A stretch of 64,000 bases of DNA. Source: Burkholderia ubonensis subsp. mesacidophila. Its GTDB lineage: Bacteria > Pseudomonadota > Gammaproteobacteria > Burkholderiales > Burkholderiaceae. Made by a program: the position numbers and the translations under genes. Location of the stretch: NCBI RefSeq assembly GCF_002097715.1, contig NZ_CP020738.1:868001-932000 (forward strand), read 5' to 3'. Positions 42,951-50,594 of the stretch are shown here, piece after piece (position 1 is the first letter of the stretch; the number at the start of each line of letters is the position of its first letter). Below the pieces are notes generated by a model. The model did not search any database and had not been told where the DNA came from. It worked only from the letters and a program-made list of their open reading frames with translations.

Positions 42951-45419
42951 ATGGCGATGATTTTGCCCTCGCAGGCTTATGAATTGAAGCTGGCGCCGCA
43001 CCCGGCGCCGTTCTCGATCCTGAAATTCACTGGACTCGACCAGGTCAGCGAGCCGTACAGGTACGAGATTGAATTCACGAGCCCGGTGGCCGGCATTCCG
43101 ATGGACCAGGTGCTTGGGCGACCGGCCAAGTTCATCGTCGATCCGATCGACCCGAACATGGACTATCTGAGGAAGATGTTCGGGGAGAATGCGGCGCAGT
43201 TCAGCAAGAAGCCGCCGGTGTATACGGTTCACGGGATCATCACGAAGTTCGACGAGTTCGAGACTTCGGCCGACGAGACACGCTATCGGGTGGTGCTGGA
43301 GCCGATGCTGGCGGACCTCAATCGCGGTGTAACCAGCCGGCTGTTCCAGAAACAGTCGGTCGAGGAGATCGTTACCGATACGCTGCGGCATTACGGCTAC
43401 CGCGCGGGCGTCGACTTCGTGTTCCAGTTGCGCGGGCAGTACAAACGCCGCGAGTACGTGACGCAGTATCACGAGACGACATTTGCCTTCATCCAGCGCA
43501 TCTGTGCGGAGGAAGGGATCTGGTTTCGCTGGGAGCAGAAGAAGGATCGCGCGGTGGTCGTGTTCGGCGATGATCTGGATGCGTATGCGCGCAAGCAGCG
43601 TACGGTTCCGTATCGCCGCGACTCGGGGCTCGAAAGTGTCGGCGCGGATGCGATCAAGACGATCGGGCGCGAAACTCGGCGCGTGCCGGAGGCGGTGCGC
43701 CTGCACGATTACAACCATCGGCAGGCGGGCGTGTCGCTGCTGGTGGACGAAAGCGTTGCGCCCGACGACAAGACGACCAACGCCATCGATTATCGCTGGG
43801 GCGAGCACTACGAGACGCCGGAGGAAGGCAAGCGCGTTGCGCGCCTGAGGCACGACGCGTATCTGGCCAGCCAGATCGCCTTCAAGGGTACGGGCAATCC
43901 GTTCGCGCTCGAAGCAGGCGAGGTGATGCGGGTCGATCCGAAGCCGGCCGATGCGAAGCATGGGATATTCGTGACGTCGGTCGAGTCGCACGGCGGGCGT
44001 AACGAGTCGTACTGGGTGTCGTTCGAGGGGATTCCGTCCGATCGGGTGTGGCGCACGCCGACGGCGTTGATTCGGCGCCCGGTGATCGACGGAATTTTGC
44101 CGGCGCGTATCACATCGCCCAGCAATTACAAGTATGCGTACTTGACCGAACAGGGCTGGTACGTGATCAAGCTGCCGTTCGACCTGGACGAGTGGAGTCC
44201 TGGCGGTACGAGTCGGCCAGTGCGGTTCGCGAAACCGTACAGTGGCGACAACTATGGCCACCACTTCCCGCTGATTGATGGTGCCGAGGTGGCGATCATC
44301 CACACGGGGGGCGATCCGAACCGGCCCGTGATTATCGGGGCCATGCACGACAGTTTGCATCCCGACCTCGTCAACAACCTCAATCACACTCGGAATCTCA
44401 TCCGCACCGCGGGGCAGAACGAGATGCGGATGGAGGACAAGGAGGGTGTCGAGCACATTCACCTGACTACACCGCATCAGGTCAGCGAGCTCAATCTCGG
44501 GCACCTGGTCGACGAGAACCGAAAGGAACGCGGCCAGGGTGCGGAACTTCGCACGGGTGGGCACGCCACGGTTCGAGGCGAAAAGGGTGTTCTGGTCACT
44601 GCTGAAGCTCAATCTGGCGACAGCGGTCAACAGCTTGCCATGCAGGGCGCGCAAGGATTGCTCGATTTGGCGCTGCAACAGATGCGCTCGCTCGGTGATG
44701 CAGCGAGTGCAGCGCGGGCCGTGGCGGCAGACTACGAGCGCCAACGTGCGCTGCTCGACGGAACGCTCAAGGAATTGAAAAAATCCGGTGTACTCGTGAG
44801 CGCGCCGGATGGCATGGGCCTTACCTCCGGAACTGATCTCCAGTTGACGGCGAACAACCACCTGTTCGCAACTGCCGGTGGAAACGCCGATTTTGGCGTC
44901 ATGAAGCGCTTCACGGTCGCTGCTGGCGAACTGGTATCTCTCTTTGCGCAAAAGCTCGGGCTGAGGCTCTTTGCCGCCCGGGGAAAAGTGGAGATACAAG
45001 CGCAGAGCGATGAGATGCACCTGATGTCGGACAAGGATATGCGCATCACCAGCGCTAATGGCCGCGTCACGGTGGAAGCCAAGGAAGAACTGATCCTCAA
45101 ATGCGGCGGTTCGTACATTCGGATTTCCGCAACGGGCATCGAGGATGGCACCCGAGGTCATCGAACCATCAAATCTGCCGCCTTTGGCCGCCATGGACCG
45201 AGTTCACTCGCCGAATCGATGAATACGTGGAAGCACGCGAAATTCGCCGATACCTATGTTGTCCGGAATCCTTCGACTGGAGAGCCGCTTGCCAATGCAA
45301 GCGCCGAGATCAAGCGGGACGATGGCAGTGTGCTCAAGGTGTTGACTGACGAGTTTGGCAAGACGCCACATCAGAAGAGCCTTTTCACTGAGCACGTTCG
45401 TATTCGCGTGTTGGACTGA
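42951..45419 (+). CDS. vgrG: T6SS spike protein VgrG (TssI) with C-terminal extension
   Basis: An 822-residue VgrG from ATG 42951. The gp27-like base (residues 10-390) includes GLDQVSEPYRYEIEFTSP and HETTFAFIQRICAEEGIWFRWEQ; the gp5 OB fold has GWYVIKLPFDLDEWSPGGTSRPVRFAKPYSGDNYGHHFPLIDGAEVAIIHTGGDPNRPVIIGAMHD; the DUF2345 beta-helix follows (about 590-740). After RISATGIEDGT there is an extra tail of some 85 residues ending TYVVRNPSTGEPLANASAEIKRDDGSVLKVLTDEFGKTPHQKSLFTEHVRIRVLD, which looks like a small transthyretin-type beta domain. Such tails dock lipase effectors in other systems; the lipase gene is next, 30 bases on. Confidence 0.93.
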   Translation: MAMILPSQAYELKLAPHPAPFSILKFTGLDQVSEPYRYEIEFTSPVAGIPMDQVLGRPAKFIVDPIDPNMDYLRKMFGENAAQFSKKPPVYTVHGIITKFDEFETSADETRYRVVLEPMLADLNRGVTSRLFQKQSVEEIVTDTLRHYGYRAGVDFVFQLRGQYKRREYVTQYHETTFAFIQRICAEEGIWFRWEQKKDRAVVVFGDDLDAYARKQRTVPYRRDSGLESVGADAIKTIGRETRRVPEAVRLHDYNHRQAGVSLLVDESVAPDDKTTNAIDYRWGEHYETPEEGKRVARLRHDAYLASQIAFKGTGNPFALEAGEVMRVDPKPADAKHGIFVTSVESHGGRNESYWVSFEGIPSDRVWRTPTALIRRPVIDGILPARITSPSNYKYAYLTEQGWYVIKLPFDLDEWSPGGTSRPVRFAKPYSGDNYGHHFPLIDGAEVAIIHTGGDPNRPVIIGAMHDSLHPDLVNNLNHTRNLIRTAGQNEMRMEDKEGVEHIHLTTPHQVSELNLGHLVDENRKERGQGAELRTGGHATVRGEKGVLVTAEAQSGDSGQQLAMQGAQGLLDLALQQMRSLGDAASAARAVAADYERQRALLDGTLKELKKSGVLVSAPDGMGLTSGTDLQLTANNHLFATAGGNADFGVMKRFTVAAGELVSLFAQKLGLRLFAARGKVEIQAQSDEMHLMSDKDMRITSANGRVTVEAKEELILKCGGSYIRISATGIEDGTRGHRTIKSAAFGRHGPSSLAESMNTWKHAKFADTYVVRNPSTGEPLANASAEIKRDDGSVLKVLTDEFGKTPHQKSLFTEHVRIRVLD

Positions 45420-45449
45420 ACCCGTCAATCCCTGTTTCGGAAGAACATC

Positions 45450-47240
45450 ATGACAGATGCCACTCCCGTTCTGCATCACAGCATGGTCGACGAGAACGGT
45501 GACCAGTACAGCATGGCGACGCTGACTTCCACGGAGGATCAGCGCGAGAAGATCGTGCTTGCGAAGCCTTATGTCATCCCTGTCCTTTTCCTGCCCGGGA
45601 TCATGGGCACTAACTTGCGCAAGAAAGTAGGCAAGGCCAGCGCCTGGCAGCCGCCCAATCTCGATTTGCGCGGCGCGGCGGACTTGATCGCACAGTTGTT
45701 CATCTATCTTTTCAAGAATACCAATGAACGTGCCGCTGACCTGGTGACGGATTCGGTAGAGATCGACCCCAGTGGGCCGATCGATGGTGGCGAGAGCGGC
45801 CTGCCGAAGAGCGTGCTGGTCGCGCGTGGTTGGGGCGCGTTGATGCGCTCGAGCTACCACCCGTTCATGGCAAAGCTTCAGCATCTGCTGAACGATTTGT
45901 CCCGGTATGACTTCCAGCGGTGCGAGGCCGACCTCCGTAAATGGGCTGCCGAAGCCGGCCAGGACGCACCCACAGAATGGGGCGCAAAAGAAGGCGACGC
46001 CCTCACGCGTGAAGAGATCCTGCATGCTGCCAACTACCAGTTTGACGTCTGGGCAGGCGGGTACAACTGGCTGCAAAGCAATCGGGATTCCGGTGCTGCC
46101 ATCAAGGATTTGATCGAGCAAACCATCCTGCCGTTCTACAACGAAGGCAAAGGCGTCGTTGTCCATGACACGCCTGACGGCAAGGGTGGGTCGTACTGCT
46201 ACAACGAGCGCCCGGCGCCCAGCCGGCCGATGGCGGAAAAAGTGATCGTCGTCACCCATTCGATGGGCGGGCTGGTCAGCCGCGCGCTCACGGAACTGCA
46301 CAAATGCGACAAGGTGCTCGGCGTCTCGCACGGCGTGCAGCCCGCCACGGGTGCGCCCGCCACCTATAAGCGCATGCGGTCGGGTTTTGAGGGTGGGGAA
46401 AAGCTGTTCCTCGGGCGCAATGCGGCAGATGTCGTTGCGATTCTCTCGCAAGCACCGGGGGGCCTCGAACTGCTACCGACAGCGGATTACAACGACGGCA
46501 AGCCGTGGCTCAAGGTGCGGGACAAGGGGAGTGGGAAAGAGATTTTTGCGCTGCCGCGGAACGGCGACCCTTACAACGAGATTTATTGCTCGTCCGCGTG
46601 GTATGGGTTGGTGCCGGAGGGGAACCTGGGGTTGATGAATCCGGGGGAGAAGAAAGCAGAGGCGAAATCAGCGGATAGTTCAAAATCTGAGGACGGATCC
46701 TTACGGAATGCAATGAACAAAGTCATCGCAAAAGTCCGCGAGTTTCATGTGGGAGTTCAGGGAAAGTACGCATTCCCGACTTACGCCCACTACGGCGCGC
46801 AGGGCAGGCGTGAGACTGAGAAGGGGGCGGGGGGCCTTCTTGGTACGGGATTGCTGGCAAGCAAGGACCGCTTCAGTTGGGGCGAGGTGTCATGGGAAGG
46901 ACGTGCCCTGGATAGTCTTGATGTTGCCGGAACGGGCATTGCTAGTGACAAGGGCGATGGCACGCTCGTGACTTCATCAGGCATCAAACTCACCATCAGC
47001 CAACCCGACTGCCCCGGGGATGGCACCGTGCCGGTGTATTCCGGCGCAGCGCCGGGCAAGGCCGGAATTGCTATGAGTTTCGTCCACGGGCAAGGCAACC
47101 CCGGTCAACGTAACGAGCATTTCGGTTATGACCATCAGGGCAGCTATGGCGACGAGCACGGGCGATCGCTGTACGCCACCATGTACGCCATCGTCAAGAT
47201 CGCTCAGCAAGCCCGATGGCATAAAAAGGAGTCTGCATGA
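45450..47240 (+). CDS. T6SS lipase effector, Tle4/PGAP1-like
   Basis: A 596-residue alpha/beta hydrolase. VIPVLFLPGIMGTNLRKK (about residues 42-59) is the oxyanion strand of LCAT/PGAP1-like lipases, and VVTHSMGGLVSRALTEL gives the nucleophile Ser271. Acid and base are probably in CPGDGTVPVYSG and EHFGYDHQGSYGDEHG. No signal peptide, as expected for a T6SS cargo; it would attack phospholipids after delivery. The call to Tle4 rests on the PGAP1-like sequence and on the Tli4-type genes that follow; direct family assignment needs a profile search. Its stop overlaps the first immunity gene (ATGA). Confidence 0.85.
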   Translation: MTDATPVLHHSMVDENGDQYSMATLTSTEDQREKIVLAKPYVIPVLFLPGIMGTNLRKKVGKASAWQPPNLDLRGAADLIAQLFIYLFKNTNERAADLVTDSVEIDPSGPIDGGESGLPKSVLVARGWGALMRSSYHPFMAKLQHLLNDLSRYDFQRCEADLRKWAAEAGQDAPTEWGAKEGDALTREEILHAANYQFDVWAGGYNWLQSNRDSGAAIKDLIEQTILPFYNEGKGVVVHDTPDGKGGSYCYNERPAPSRPMAEKVIVVTHSMGGLVSRALTELHKCDKVLGVSHGVQPATGAPATYKRMRSGFEGGEKLFLGRNAADVVAILSQAPGGLELLPTADYNDGKPWLKVRDKGSGKEIFALPRNGDPYNEIYCSSAWYGLVPEGNLGLMNPGEKKAEAKSADSSKSEDGSLRNAMNKVIAKVREFHVGVQGKYAFPTYAHYGAQGRRETEKGAGGLLGTGLLASKDRFSWGEVSWEGRALDSLDVAGTGIASDKGDGTLVTSSGIKLTISQPDCPGDGTVPVYSGAAPGKAGIAMSFVHGQGNPGQRNEHFGYDHQGSYGDEHGRSLYATMYAIVKIAQQARWHKKESA

Positions 47241-48139
47241 AACAAGACTGGAGAACTCGCGCAATTGGACGACATCTGGTTGATGTGCCAACTGATGCGA
47301 CGATTTTCGAGACGTACAAATACAACAAGGTGGGGATTGAGCCGCTACACGAAATCACGACACAGGCGAGCTTTGACTATCTTATTTCTCGTAAGGAGAA
47401 TGAGCTTCGTTATACAAAGCATATTTCGCGCGGCAACATGTTCGTCGAGCGGGTACTGCATGCCAATGGTTCGGTCACGCTGATATCGTGGAGTGATCCG
47501 GACTTGGACTATGAATACTATAAATTTGATACCTATTTCTGGGCAGGCTCAAAAGGCCTAAAGTATTCGGGAGAGGTGTCGCCGGACCGTAAAACCTCTG
47601 CGCTGGCCTTACGTCAAGAACTCTCCCGAGAATGGCGAGAAGTCCCATCCGGCGAATTGCCGGAAGGTATCGGCTTTGTGGCCGGGAGCGCTATATTGGT
47701 CGACAAGGATTTCAACCGCGAAAGCTGGGAGATGATCATCCGGCTCGCGAACAAGCCCGACGTCTCGCTCCGGTTAACCTCATATGCACAAAAGAACGTA
47801 GAACCCGGCCTGCGCGCCCGCGCCGGCGGCATTCTGCCAGCGTTGCTGGGGGCGGTGGTGGGGATGGGCCAGTTGCGTAACCGTGCCAGACCCGTCGGTC
47901 CGATCGAAGCCGACGAGATCCTGGTAGCTGGCACGCAAGATGGCAAACGCACCTATGGTTTCAAATGGGAAGCGCCGGGCAAGGCGTACTCGCTGGCCGA
48001 ACCGAACCTGAACGCCTCGTTGCGCGTGGGCGAAAGCGCTTACCCCACCAACAAGGAATCGTTCGCGAACGACGGTGAGGCGCTGGAGTTATGGGATGCC
48101 GTGGTGGATTCCATTCGCCTGCGCCCGGGGGCCGTATGA
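47237..48139 (+). CDS. Tli4-type immunity protein, copy 1
   Basis: A 300-residue protein translationally coupled to the lipase (ATGA overlap, with AAGGAG inside the lipase 3' end). It begins MKQDWRTRAIGRHLVDVPTDATIFETYKYNKV and ends with the Tli4 C-terminal-domain-like GKRTYGFKWEAPGKAYSLAEPNLNASLRVGESAYPTNKESFANDGEALELWDAVVDSIRLRPGAV. There is no signal peptide, although the lipase target is periplasmic. The closest paralogues are copies 2 and 3; the last 110 residues are almost identical in all three, while the first 190 diverge. Expected role: bind and neutralise the cognate lipase. Confidence 0.85.
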   Translation: MKQDWRTRAIGRHLVDVPTDATIFETYKYNKVGIEPLHEITTQASFDYLISRKENELRYTKHISRGNMFVERVLHANGSVTLISWSDPDLDYEYYKFDTYFWAGSKGLKYSGEVSPDRKTSALALRQELSREWREVPSGELPEGIGFVAGSAILVDKDFNRESWEMIIRLANKPDVSLRLTSYAQKNVEPGLRARAGGILPALLGAVVGMGQLRNRARPVGPIEADEILVAGTQDGKRTYGFKWEAPGKAYSLAEPNLNASLRVGESAYPTNKESFANDGEALELWDAVVDSIRLRPGAV

Positions 48140-48348
48140 AGACACTGTCCCGCCGCGAAATCCTGATAGCGCTCATTGCAGCGCCGGTAGTCATCCTGAC
48201 ACCGCGCATCTTGCTTGGCGCGCCGCGTGCAATGACGGTAGGCGAAGTCATGCGGTACGTGTGCGAGGAAGTGTTCCCGTCGCCTTGCCAGAGGCGGATT
48301 GAAGCACATTGCTCCGCCGACCGCTGGCACACAAAGGAGTCGGCATGA
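48136..48348 (+). CDS. small signal-peptide protein, copy 1
   Basis: A 70-residue ORF starting in the stop of immunity gene 1 (ATGA) and ending in the start of immunity gene 2. It begins MKTLSRREILIALIAAPVVILTPRILLGAP, a hydrophobic export signal with a twin-arginine-like SRREIL, then has Cys residues in VCEEVFPSPCQRRIEAHC and ends HTKESA. The last codons contain the AAGGAG ribosome binding site of the following gene. A second copy exists at 49244 with substitutions that keep the frame, signal and PC/HC cysteines, so it is under selection as a protein. Unknown function; perhaps a periplasmic partner of Tli4. Confidence 0.6.
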   Translation: MKTLSRREILIALIAAPVVILTPRILLGAPRAMTVGEVMRYVCEEVFPSPCQRRIEAHCSADRWHTKESA

Positions 48349-49247
48349 AACAAGGTTGGAGCACTCACGCCATCGGGCGGCATCTGGTGGATCTGCCTGC
48401 TGAGGCGACCACTGTCGAGACGTACAAATACAACGAGGTGAAGATTGAGCCGCTACTCGAGATCACGACGCGGGCGAGTTTCGACGATTTGATTTCTCGT
48501 AAGGAAATTGAACTTCGTTCTACAAAGCACATTTCGCGTGGGAATATGTTTGTCGAGCGGGTACCGAATGCCAATGGTTCGGTTACTCTGATATCGTGGA
48601 GTGATCCGGACCTGGACTATGAATACTACAAGTTCGACACTTATTTTCGGGCAGGATCTAAGTGCCTGAAATACTCGGGAGAGGTGTCGCCGGACCGCAA
48701 GGCAACTGCGTTGGCCACCCGTCAAAACCTGTCCAGTGAATGGCGAGAAATCCCGCCCGGCGAACTGCCGGAAGGTATTGGCTTCGTGACCGGGGACACG
48801 ATCCTGGCAGCGAAGCGGTTCAACCTCGAAAGCTGGGAATTGAACATCAAGCTGCCCAATAAGCCCGATGCTTGGTTCCGGCTGACTGCCTATGCGCAAG
48901 AGAGCGTAGGGCCCGGTTTGCGCGTCCGCGCGGGGGGTATTCTGCCGGCACTGCTAGGAGCGGTGGCGGGTGTGGGCCAACTGCGCAACCGCGCACGACC
49001 TGTCGGCCCGATCGAAGCCGACGAGATTCTGGTGGCCGGCACGCAAGACGGCAAACGTACCTACGGCTTCAAATGGGAAGCGCCGGGCAAGGCGTACTCG
49101 CTGGCTGAACCGAACCTGAACGCATCGCTGCGTGTTGGTGAAAGCGTCTACCCGACCAACAAAGAATCCTTTGCTGACGATGGTGAGGCGCTGGAGTTGT
49201 GGGATGCCGTGGTGGATTCCATTTGCCTGCGCCCGGGGGCTGTATGA
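48345..49247 (+). CDS. Tli4-type immunity protein, copy 2
   Basis: A 300-residue paralogue of copy 1 with the same length and no gaps: MKQGWSTHAIGRHLVDLPAEATTVETYKYNEVKIEPLLEITTRASFDDLISRKEIELR. Substitutions cluster in the middle (GDTILAAKRFNLESWELNIKLPNKPDAWFRLTAYAQESVGPGLRVRAGG) while residues 195-300 are nearly identical to copies 1 and 3. The start at 48345 is supported by the AAGGAG eight bases upstream. It is likely to protect against the same or a related lipase carried by sister strains. Coupled on both sides to small signal-peptide ORFs. Confidence 0.85.
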   Translation: MKQGWSTHAIGRHLVDLPAEATTVETYKYNEVKIEPLLEITTRASFDDLISRKEIELRSTKHISRGNMFVERVPNANGSVTLISWSDPDLDYEYYKFDTYFRAGSKCLKYSGEVSPDRKATALATRQNLSSEWREIPPGELPEGIGFVTGDTILAAKRFNLESWELNIKLPNKPDAWFRLTAYAQESVGPGLRVRAGGILPALLGAVAGVGQLRNRARPVGPIEADEILVAGTQDGKRTYGFKWEAPGKAYSLAEPNLNASLRVGESVYPTNKESFADDGEALELWDAVVDSICLRPGAV

Positions 49248-49456
49248 CGACGCTGTCCCGCCGCGATGTCCTGATGGCGCTGGTTGCCGCGCCGGTTGTC
49301 ATGTTGGCACCTTGCATCACGTTTGGAGCGCCGCATGCCATGACGGTGGCCGAAGCCATGCGGTACTTGACCGGGGTAGTGTTCCTGTCGCCTTGCGAGA
49401 AGCGGAATGAAATGCATTGCTCCGGTGACCGCCGGCACCAAAAGGAGTCGGCATGA
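49244..49456 (+). CDS. small signal-peptide protein, copy 2
   Basis: A 70-residue ORF of the same length as copy 1: MTTLSRRDVLMALVAAPVVMLAPCITFGAP, then MTVAEAMRYLTGVVFLSPCEKRNEMHCSGDRRHQKESA. The signal, the SRR pair and two of the three downstream Cys positions are kept despite roughly 40% residue differences. The Cys in MLAPC could act as a lipobox-like site, but the context is not classical. ATGA overlaps join it to immunity genes 2 and 3. Confidence 0.58.
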   Translation: MTTLSRRDVLMALVAAPVVMLAPCITFGAPHAMTVAEAMRYLTGVVFLSPCEKRNEMHCSGDRRHQKESA

Positions 49457-50523
49457 AACAAGGCTGGAGAACGTGCGCAATCGGGCGGCATCTGGTGGAT
49501 CTGCCAGCTGAGGCAGCTACAGTCGAGACGTACAAGTACAACGAGGTGAAGATTGAGCTGCTGCCCGAAATCAAAACGCAGGCCGACTTTGATCATCTGA
49601 TCTCGGGACGGGAGCGGCAACTGCGCGCGACCCGGCATACCTCGAAACACGAACAGGACCAGGAACGGAAATTCGAACGGAAACTGTGGGAACTGCGGCA
49701 TCAGCAGGAAGAGCGTGCGTGGCGGCAGATCGCGGTACCTGTATCGGAACAGGAGCGAGAATTAGAACAGAAGCGAGAACTGGAACGGCAACTGCACGAA
49801 TTCCAGCGCAATACTGGGGACAGCATGTTCATCGATCGGGTGACGCATGCCAACGGCTCGGTGACGCTAATCTCATGGAATCGCCCGACGGGAAACATAC
49901 TGTACCGCTTCGATACCTACTTTAGGGTTGGATCAAAAAGCGTGAAGTACTCGGGAGAGGTGTCGCCGGACCGGAGGGCCACTGCGCTAGCCTTACGTCA
50001 AGACCTGTCCCGCGAATGGCGGGAAATCGCGTCAGGTGAGCTACTGGCAGGCATCGGCTTCGTCGCCGATGACGTCATGTTGGTCGATAGGGATTTCAAC
50101 CTCGAAAGCTGGGAACTGAACATCCGGCTACCCGACAAGCCCGATGTCTGGCTCCGACTGACGGCCTATGCGCAAGAGAGCGTCGGGCCCGGCTTGCGAG
50201 CCCGCGCGGGCGGCATTCTGCCTGCGCTACTGGGGGCGGTGGCAGGTGTTGGCCAGTTGCGTAACCGCGCACGACCCGTCGGCCCGATCGAAGCCGACGA
50301 GATTCTGGTGGCCGGCACACAAGATGGCAAACGCACCTACGGCTTCAAATGGGAAGCACCAGGCAAGGCGTACTCGCTGGCCGAACCAAACCTGAACGCC
50401 TCGCTTCGCGTTGGCGAAAGCGCCTACCCCACCAACAAGGAATCGTTCGCCAACGATGGTGAGGCGCTGGAATTGTGGGATGCGGTCGTGGATTCCATTC
50501 GTCTGCGTCCGGGGGCCGTATGA
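49453..50523 (+). CDS. Tli4-type immunity protein, copy 3 with coiled-coil insert
   Basis: A 356-residue paralogue, 56 residues longer than copies 1 and 2. The extra part lies after residue 63 and is a highly charged probable coiled coil (HEQDQERKFERKLWELRHQQEERAW, EQERELEQKRELERQLHEFQRN). Before and after it the sequence follows the other copies (MFIDRVTHANGSVTLISW, then RTYGFKWEAPGKAYSL). Other Tli4 proteins are also long in this region, so copies 1 and 2 may have lost it. Coupled to the truncated third small ORF. Confidence 0.85.
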   Translation: MKQGWRTCAIGRHLVDLPAEAATVETYKYNEVKIELLPEIKTQADFDHLISGRERQLRATRHTSKHEQDQERKFERKLWELRHQQEERAWRQIAVPVSEQERELEQKRELERQLHEFQRNTGDSMFIDRVTHANGSVTLISWNRPTGNILYRFDTYFRVGSKSVKYSGEVSPDRRATALALRQDLSREWREIASGELLAGIGFVADDVMLVDRDFNLESWELNIRLPDKPDVWLRLTAYAQESVGPGLRARAGGILPALLGAVAGVGQLRNRARPVGPIEADEILVAGTQDGKRTYGFKWEAPGKAYSLAEPNLNASLRVGESAYPTNKESFANDGEALELWDAVVDSIRLRPGAV

Positions 50524-50594
50524 AGACATTGTCCCGCCGCGATGTCCTGATGGCGCTGGAATCTCTCGGAAAGCAGGTCGAAGATGGCCGTTGA
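50520..50594 (+). pseudogene. truncated third copy of the small signal-peptide ORF
   Basis: The frame opens in the stop of immunity gene 3 with MKTLSRRDVLMAL, identical in type to copies 1 and 2, then switches to ESLGKQVEDGR and stops at 50594. The break point is near 50558, and the start of the 421-aa gene lies inside its 3' end. It marks where the duplicated cassette was joined to the downstream T6SS genes. Confidence 0.7.

Larger units (their letters stand above)
47237..50594 (+). repeat. tandem immunity/small-ORF cassette, three units
   Basis: Units start at 47237, 48345 and 49453, exactly 1108 bp apart for the first two; the third has a 168-bp insertion within its immunity gene and a truncated small ORF, ending in the divergence point after about 50558. 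Each unit is immunity gene plus small ORF, joined by ATGA overlaps. Confidence 0.9.

Noticed and set aside
41001..45194. A 1397-codon minus-strand open frame
   Set aside because: It is antisense to tssB, tssC and vgrG, all certain genes; its His/Arg-rich translation is the usual shadow of GC-rich coding DNA.
48318..48360. Programmed -1 frameshift fusing the small ORF to Tli4
   Set aside because: The -1 frame is open across the joint, but the slippery codons do not re-pair well; simple ATGA translational coupling explains it.
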